From NCBI GenBank assembly GCA_023249255.1, contig JAHFCY010000124.1:1-9446 (forward strand): DNA of 9,446 nucleotides, given 5' to 3'. The stretch is from Candidatus Lindowiibacteriota bacterium. GTDB taxonomy: Bacteria > Lindowbacteria > 2-12-FULL-62-27. The notes under the pieces were generated by a model. That model was not told the DNA's origin, made no database searches, and saw only the letters and a program-made list of their open reading frames with translations. Positions 5,342 to 9,446 of the stretch are shown piece by piece (position 1 is the first letter of the stretch; every line of letters starts with the position of its first letter). Both the position numbers and the translations under genes were made by a program.

Positions 5342-7912
5342 TCAGCGGCCCGGACGATTTTGCCGCTTCAAATATTTGTCATAAAAGTCCGCATCGGTGT
5401 TGAAGAAGACGGCGGCGGTGCGGGCCGGGACGCGAACCGTTCCGGCCGTGACAGGCATGGCATCGGCCCGGACGTCGGGGCCAAGCGATTCCATTGCGGG
5501 AAACCATTCCGACGGTGGGATGCTGAAGTCCGTGTCGGATGCGGAGGCGTTGAACAAGAGGAGCGCGTTGGCCCATTCGTCGGCGGAGTTTCCGCGGTGA
5601 AGAACATACGCGACGGATTTTGAGGGCACGGGCAGGCCAAGGTCATCGTCGAGAAAAAACAGGTTCGAGCGAACGTCGTCAGCCGACGCCATCCGGAACA
5701 TCGGATGGTGCAGGCGCATCCCAATCAATCCCCGGTAATAGTCGAAGACATCATGGTTCTCTTTTTTCCAGATCCAGTGGATTTCGTTGATGGTGTCGGG
5801 TTTGTTGTAGGTGTTGTCCTCGTTGTTTTTGGTGCGGAGCATTTCCTGGCCGGCCTGCAGAAACGGAATACCCTGCGAGGTGAAGATGAGGGCCGCGGCC
5901 AGTTCGTCCATCCGGATGCGGTCGGCTTTAGACGCGCCGGCCAATCCCGTCGTGAGGCCGAGACGGTCCCAGAGAGTGTTGTTGTCGTGTGCTTCGATGT
6001 AGTTGACCGATTCGGTCGGCTCCATGGCAAAATCGTCGATACTGCCTTTGATGCCGCGTTTGATTTTGTCTGCGGTCCGGCCATCCTGCACAAAGCCCGG
6101 GTCCTTATTGAACGTGCCGCCTTTGATTGCGTCACGGAAGTTGTCGTTGAAGACGGCAAATCCCAGCCCACGCTGGTCGCCTTTTTCGGTCTTGTCAATC
6201 GGCGTGTTGCCGCCGGCCCAGGGTTCGCCGTAGATCAGCGCGTCGGGTTTGATTTTCCGGACTTCGGCGACGACCTGTTTCACGGTCTCAAGATCAATGA
6301 GTCCCATGAGATCGAACCGGAATCCGTCGACGCCGTATTCAGACATCCAGTATTTGACCGAATCGAGAATATATTTTCGGCCCATGGGCGACTCGGTCCG
6401 GAATTCATTTCCGCATCCGGATCCGTTCCAGTACGACCCGTCATCCTTGCAGCGGTAGTAATAATTCGGGGCGAGGCCATTGAAACTGTACCGGACGTTG
6501 GAATTTCCCTCCGCCGTATGATTGTAGACGACATCCATCACGACTTTGATTCCCGCGCGATGCAGGGCGTCGATCATCATTTTGACCTCGCGCACTCGCG
6601 TGGCGTCGTTGCGCCGCGTGGCGTACCAGCCCTCGGGCGAAAAATAGTGGACGGGCATATATCCCCAGTTGTAGTCGTCGCTTTCCTCGTTGTTGTCAAA
6701 GTCGTGGAAGGGCATGATCTGAACGACGTTCGCTCCAAGTTCCTTGAGATGGTCAACGGCGGTGGAGACCGACGTGTCGACCGTCAGCCTTGTTCCCTCC
6801 TCGGTCAGCCCCATGTATTTTCCGCGATGGAGATCGCTCACGCCCCCGGCCGGATCAATGGTGAAATCGCGCAGGTGCATTTCGTAGAGGACGGCATCCT
6901 GCGGCGGAAAGACGGGGCCCGGCGACACCGGCGTGTGATCGTCGATGATCTCGCCTCGGCCGCGGTGGGACGTGGTAGATCGCGCGTACGGGTCGATGGC
7001 CTCGTACTCGCCGTCAACCATTCGCGCCGTGTACGTGTAATATTTGTTTTTCAAATCTCCGCTTACATCCGCCTCCCAGACGCCGCGTCCGATGGACGAC
7101 ATCTCCGTCCGGTTCGCCGACCCGCCCGAGGCTTCATCATAGAGATTCACTGTCACGCCGAGCGCAGTCGGCGCAAACACGCGAAAGACCGTCCGACCGG
7201 GATCATAGAGCGCCCCCATGGGTGAGTCGCTCGAAAATTCGGCGCGGTCAAGAATTTTTGCGGGAATAAGCGGGCCGGGTTTGTAATCGGCGAAGGCGAC
7301 GGTTCCGCCGGCGAGCGCGGACAATTGAAGACCTTGGCTGAGAGTCACGTTGATAATTTTTATTTTGTCGCCGGTCCGGCCGGCTGCTTCGGCGGAGAGG
7401 ACGCCATACGATTCCCCTTGACCATCCCTGACCATGATCGCCGCGGCCGAAATGTCTTTGGACGAAACGCTTTTGGAGAGAACGATGCGGAGAACAGTTT
7501 TGTCATCGACCATCGCCCCGAGAACGCGGGGGAAAACGTCGGGCAGGGACGGATAAAGATTTTTGTCGGCGGAAACGAGATATATTTTATCTCCCAGATC
7601 AGTTGTCCAGAATCTGTCTGGATCATCCTTGGATTCCCAGTCGCGGAACTTTGGGAGGACGCCGATTCGTTTCTCCGAGCCGTAGCTGTCAGTTTCGATC
7701 TCGAAAATCAGCCCGAATTCATCCTTGCCGATACCGGAATGATCCCGGTTCTGACCGCCTCCCCAGGTCCAGAGTGTCCAGCCTTCGTAGTCGCCGTCCG
7801 GCCGGTTGTAGTGGAGGGTGATCGGCGATGCGCTGGCGGCGCCTATACATAATATGGAGGGGAGGACCAAAAAAATGGCGTATCGGAACGGCCTGAAATG
7901 TCCAGTTCGCAT
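5342..7912 (-). CDS. pulA: Secreted type I pullulanase (GH13), first gene of the block
   Basis: This 856-residue debranching enzyme is a paralogue of the one at 1483-4287; long stretches of the barrel are identical by eye. From the ATG at 7912 the signal peptide is residues 1-28 (cut after GAASA). A CBM41-like domain follows (about 29-125, beginning ITLHYNRPDGDYEGWTLWTW), then an N2-type domain, CBM48 (about 230-325) and the GH13 barrel (about 335-740). Catalytic motifs are DVVYNH (460-465), GFRFD with nucleophile Asp534, YGEPW with Glu563, and EAHDNNTLWD with Asp643. The signature is again YNWGYMP (414-420). It ends shortly after the C-terminal beta domain and lacks the extra glycogen-binding module of its paralogue. 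An in-frame TTG at 7948 would add 12 residues, but it has no ribosome site and falls on a probable -35 box, so the ATG is preferred. The product should be exported and act on branched alpha-glucans. Confidence 0.9.
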   Translation of the reverse strand: MRTGHFRPFRYAIFLVLPSILCIGAASASPITLHYNRPDGDYEGWTLWTWGGGQNRDHSGIGKDEFGLIFEIETDSYGSEKRIGVLPKFRDWESKDDPDRFWTTDLGDKIYLVSADKNLYPSLPDVFPRVLGAMVDDKTVLRIVLSKSVSSKDISAAAIMVRDGQGESYGVLSAEAAGRTGDKIKIINVTLSQGLQLSALAGGTVAFADYKPGPLIPAKILDRAEFSSDSPMGALYDPGRTVFRVFAPTALGVTVNLYDEASGGSANRTEMSSIGRGVWEADVSGDLKNKYYTYTARMVDGEYEAIDPYARSTTSHRGRGEIIDDHTPVSPGPVFPPQDAVLYEMHLRDFTIDPAGGVSDLHRGKYMGLTEEGTRLTVDTSVSTAVDHLKELGANVVQIMPFHDFDNNEESDDYNWGYMPVHYFSPEGWYATRRNDATRVREVKMMIDALHRAGIKVVMDVVYNHTAEGNSNVRYSFNGLAPNYYYRCKDDGSYWNGSGCGNEFRTESPMGRKYILDSVKYWMSEYGVDGFRFDLMGLIDLETVKQVVAEVRKIKPDALIYGEPWAGGNTPIDKTEKGDQRGLGFAVFNDNFRDAIKGGTFNKDPGFVQDGRTADKIKRGIKGSIDDFAMEPTESVNYIEAHDNNTLWDRLGLTTGLAGASKADRIRMDELAAALIFTSQGIPFLQAGQEMLRTKNNEDNTYNKPDTINEIHWIWKKENHDVFDYYRGLIGMRLHHPMFRMASADDVRSNLFFLDDDLGLPVPSKSVAYVLHRGNSADEWANALLLFNASASDTDFSIPPSEWFPAMESLGPDVRADAMPVTAGTVRVPARTAAVFFNTDADFYDKYLKRQNRPGR

Positions 7913-7919
7913 GGAGCGC

Positions 7920-7948
7920 TCTATAACACCGCAGGGGCGGGCAGACAA
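7920..7948 (-). promoter_or_regulatory. Putative promoter of the pullulanase block
   Basis: On the minus strand TTGTCT (7948-7943) and TATAGA (7925-7920) are separated by exactly 17 bases. Each matches the sigma-70 consensus at 4 of 6 positions. The -10 box ends 7 bases before the ATG at 7912, and no Shine-Dalgarno lies between, so transcription from here would give a leaderless or nearly leaderless mRNA. Confidence 0.4.
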
Positions 7949-7999
7949 GCGGCGCGTCCGGTCAGAAAACGGTGAAAGCGGTCGGGAAAGCGGTTTCTA

Positions 8000-8028
8000 T
8001 TGACACAGAACCCTGGAATGTGATCTTT
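8000..8028 (+). promoter_or_regulatory. Possible promoter of the cupredoxin-like gene
   Basis: A perfect TTGACA lies at 8000-8005. At 17 bases the -10 position reads ATCTTT (8023-8028), which is weak; an upstream TG (8019-8020) could make an extended -10 with GATCTT at 16 bases. The ATG follows 7 bases after the -10 position, and there is no evident ribosome site. Confidence 0.3.
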
Positions 8029-8035
8029 TAGCCGC

Positions 8036-8767
8036 ATGCCATCATCACGGATTGAATCTGTCTGGGAACCGCTGTTTTGCGTCTGCGCCACGGCGATCCT
8101 CATCTTCGGCTTCGCCACCTTTGCCAAGGCTGCCGATCTTGTCGGCGTCGTTCACGTTCAGCCGAAACTCTCCGAGGCAGACTATCAGAAACAGATGAAG
8201 AATCTAAAAAGCGACGATATGTACAAAACCATGGGCGCGGAGCGGGTGGACTACAAGGCGGCACAGGCCGACGTCGTGGTCTACATCGAGGAAGTTCCGG
8301 GGACATTTGCGCCGCCGGCGGAGAATCCGAAGATTGTTCAAAAGAGCGCCTCGTTTCAACCGGCCGTCCTTCCGATTCTGGCCGGTACCACCGTCGATTT
8401 TCCGAACATGGACGCCATTTTTCACAACGTGTTTTCCTACAGCAAAACCAAGCCCTTCGACCTGGGTCTTTACAAATCCGGCGCATCCAAACAGATCACG
8501 TTCCCGAAACCCGGGCAGGTCACGATGTACTGTTCGATCCACCGGACGATGAAGGCCGACATTTTAGTCCTGCAAAATCCCTATTTCGCCGTGACGGACG
8601 CCAAAGGCAGTTACAAAATCCCGGGCGTGCCGGAAGGAAAGTACACGCTGACCGGGTGGCATGACCGGTTTCCGGAGGCGAGCATCGACGTGGATATCCC
8701 GAAAGACGCAGCATCCGTCACCGCCGACCTGACGCTCGGCATTTTGAATTTGCCTGAAGTGAAATAA
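8036..8767 (+). CDS. Secreted cupredoxin-like protein with carboxypeptidase regulatory-like domain
   Basis: This 243-residue exported protein has a signal peptide at 1-32 (cut after AKA). A cupredoxin (plastocyanin-like) fold occupies about 33-178. It shows a full set of type 1 copper ligands in order: His130 (IFHNVFS), Cys166 (MYCSIH), His169 and Met172. A carboxypeptidase-regulatory-like (transthyretin-type) domain follows at about 183-237, with the usual FAVTDAKGSYKIPGVPEGKYTL pattern split over strands. Proteins of this architecture are often annotated as 'methylamine utilization protein', but no methylamine dehydrogenase genes are present, so that function is not supported. It probably binds copper in the periplasm or at the cell surface and could carry electrons or report on copper or redox state. 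A Cache-domain sensor gene starts 30 bases downstream on the same strand, which suggests a shared transcript. The ATG at 8036 is the only convincing start; its ribosome site is weak. Confidence 0.8.
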   Translation: MPSSRIESVWEPLFCVCATAILIFGFATFAKAADLVGVVHVQPKLSEADYQKQMKNLKSDDMYKTMGAERVDYKAAQADVVVYIEEVPGTFAPPAENPKIVQKSASFQPAVLPILAGTTVDFPNMDAIFHNVFSYSKTKPFDLGLYKSGASKQITFPKPGQVTMYCSIHRTMKADILVLQNPYFAVTDAKGSYKIPGVPEGKYTLTGWHDRFPEASIDVDIPKDAASVTADLTLGILNLPEVK

Positions 8768-8797
8768 CCAAGCGCGCGATTTCCGCCCAATCCGCCG

Positions 8798-9446
8798 ATG
8801 AGAATCACATTTCAAATCAAATTTCTTCTGACATTCGTCCTGATCCTGTCGCTGGTGCTGGGCGTCGCCGGGTACTACCTGTACAATCAGGCCGTGCGGG
8901 GCGTCGAGAAAAAATTCGAACTGGATTTCAAAGAGGGCCGGGATGCCGCCTGGAAATTGATGACGCTTCGGATGACCACCCTGGTCGACAAGGTGCGGGT
9001 CATTTCGCGGGCGCCGCAGATCCGGCCTTTGCTTGAAGACGCGACCGTCGACTACGGCACCATCCAGATGTCCTTCGCCGAAAACAAGGAGTCCCTGTCC
9101 AGCGACATTCTGATCGTGTGCTCGCCGGAGGGCCGCGTCCAATACTGGGCCGACCGGCCGGAATTTTCCGGCCGGAACATCCGTGAGTGGCCGGTGGTCG
9201 CGGAGTCGCTGAAAGCCAAGGACGCGTGGGGTGTTCAAATCGTCGACACGACCATGGTGATGCTTGCGGGCGTCCCGGTCATCTCATCGGACGATCAGGG
9301 CGCCAAAAAATTAAGCGCCATTCTCGTGGCCGGCCAGCGGATCGACGACGACTTGGCGGAAGACATCCGAAAAATTTCCGGAATGGAAGTCATTTTTACT
9401 CACGCAACCGAAATCCGGGCGGCGACTCTGGTGACGCGCGACCGCG
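8798..9446 (+). CDS. Membrane sensor with extracytoplasmic Cache-type domain, N-terminal fragment
   Basis: The frame is open from the ATG to the window edge (216 codons, no stop), so the gene is cut off. Residues about 9-28 (FLLTFVLILSLVLGVAGYYL) form one transmembrane segment after a short basic N-terminus. The rest is an extracytoplasmic alpha/beta sensor region. ILIVCSPEGRVQYW (104-117), then VMLAGVPVISSDD and LSAILVAGQRIDDDLAEDI (172-190), followed by the GMEVIF strand, are typical of double-Cache domains that sit in front of histidine kinases, adenylate cyclases, GGDEF proteins or chemoreceptors. The output domain is not visible, so the enzyme class is unknown. The gene is 30 bases after the cupredoxin-like gene and is probably co-transcribed with it. 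No clear Shine-Dalgarno is seen before the ATG, and no competing upstream start is evident. Confidence 0.7.
   Translation, partial: MRITFQIKFLLTFVLILSLVLGVAGYYLYNQAVRGVEKKFELDFKEGRDAAWKLMTLRMTTLVDKVRVISRAPQIRPLLEDATVDYGTIQMSFAENKESLSSDILIVCSPEGRVQYWADRPEFSGRNIREWPVVAESLKAKDAWGVQIVDTTMVMLAGVPVISSDDQGAKKLSAILVAGQRIDDDLAEDIRKISGMEVIFTHATEIRAATLVTRDR

Noticed and set aside
4241-5623. A 460-codon open frame on the plus strand spanning two genes and a gap
   Set aside because: It runs antisense through the triple glucan-binding gene and into both pullulanases. The translation is low-complexity Arg/His/Val-rich with no motif.
5705-7225. A 506-codon open frame on the plus strand
   Set aside because: It lies wholly antisense to the pullulanase gene at 5342-7912, whose protein is unmistakable. 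The translation is rich in Val, Arg, Asp and His with no recognisable domain, as expected of a codon-bias shadow.
7861-7912. Lipoprotein signal in the first pullulanase (Cys in the hydrophobic segment)
   Set aside because: The residues before the Cys (PSIL) do not fit the lipobox, which needs Gly, Ala or Ser at -1. A standard AxA-type cleavage site follows at GAASA.
8036-8767. Methylamine utilisation function for the cupredoxin-like protein
   Set aside because: This is a frequent database label for the architecture, but there is no methylamine dehydrogenase or other mau gene in the window.
8564-9238. A 224-codon minus-strand open frame across the cupredoxin end and sensor start
   Set aside because: It opposes two well-supported plus-strand genes. 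The sensor frame beneath it stays open to the window edge with a clear transmembrane segment and Cache-like motifs.

Overview
The window reads as chromosomal, moderately GC-rich bacterial DNA. Secretory signal peptides on several proteins, a queuosine-type biosynthesis gene, and starch/glycogen enzymes fit a free-living, probably Gram-negative and possibly uncultivated bacterium. The phylum cannot be fixed from the sequence. There is no sign of an insertion sequence, prophage, CRISPR array, rRNA or tRNA. Genes are tightly packed, and no gene-free stretch exceeds about 125 bases.

Left edge (1-735, minus strand): the first 38 codons of an alpha-glucan (glycogen) phosphorylase of the DUF3417/GT35 type, preceded by a ThrH-like HAD phosphatase. 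The two are 5 bases apart and look translationally coupled. Diverging from thrH is a QueC/ExsB-family ATP-pyrophosphatase gene (833-1489, plus strand). Its stop codon overlaps that of the next gene tail to tail.

Centre (1483-7912, minus strand): a three-gene starch/glycogen-degradation block, read right to left. First is a secreted type I pullulanase (856 aa). Next is a secreted 300-aa protein made only of three tandem glycogen-binding (AMPK-beta/CBM48-like) domains. Last is a second secreted pullulanase (934 aa) that carries one extra domain of the same kind at its C-terminus. The two pullulanases are clear paralogues with intact GH13 catalytic residues. The likely job is capture and debranching of alpha-1,6-branched glucans outside the cytoplasm. 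The cytoplasmic phosphorylase at the left edge could use the released chains, but it is in a separate transcription unit.

Right edge (8036-9446, plus strand): diverging from the first pullulanase gene is a secreted cupredoxin-like protein with a C-terminal carboxypeptidase-regulatory-like domain. Thirty bases later begins a membrane sensor with an extracytoplasmic Cache-type domain, whose output domain lies beyond the window. This pair looks like a separate redox- or ligand-sensing unit.

The most distinctive content is the pullulanase / triple glucan-binding protein / pullulanase arrangement with module sharing, followed by the cupredoxin-plus-Cache-sensor pair. I see no clear evidence of a wholly new class of system.
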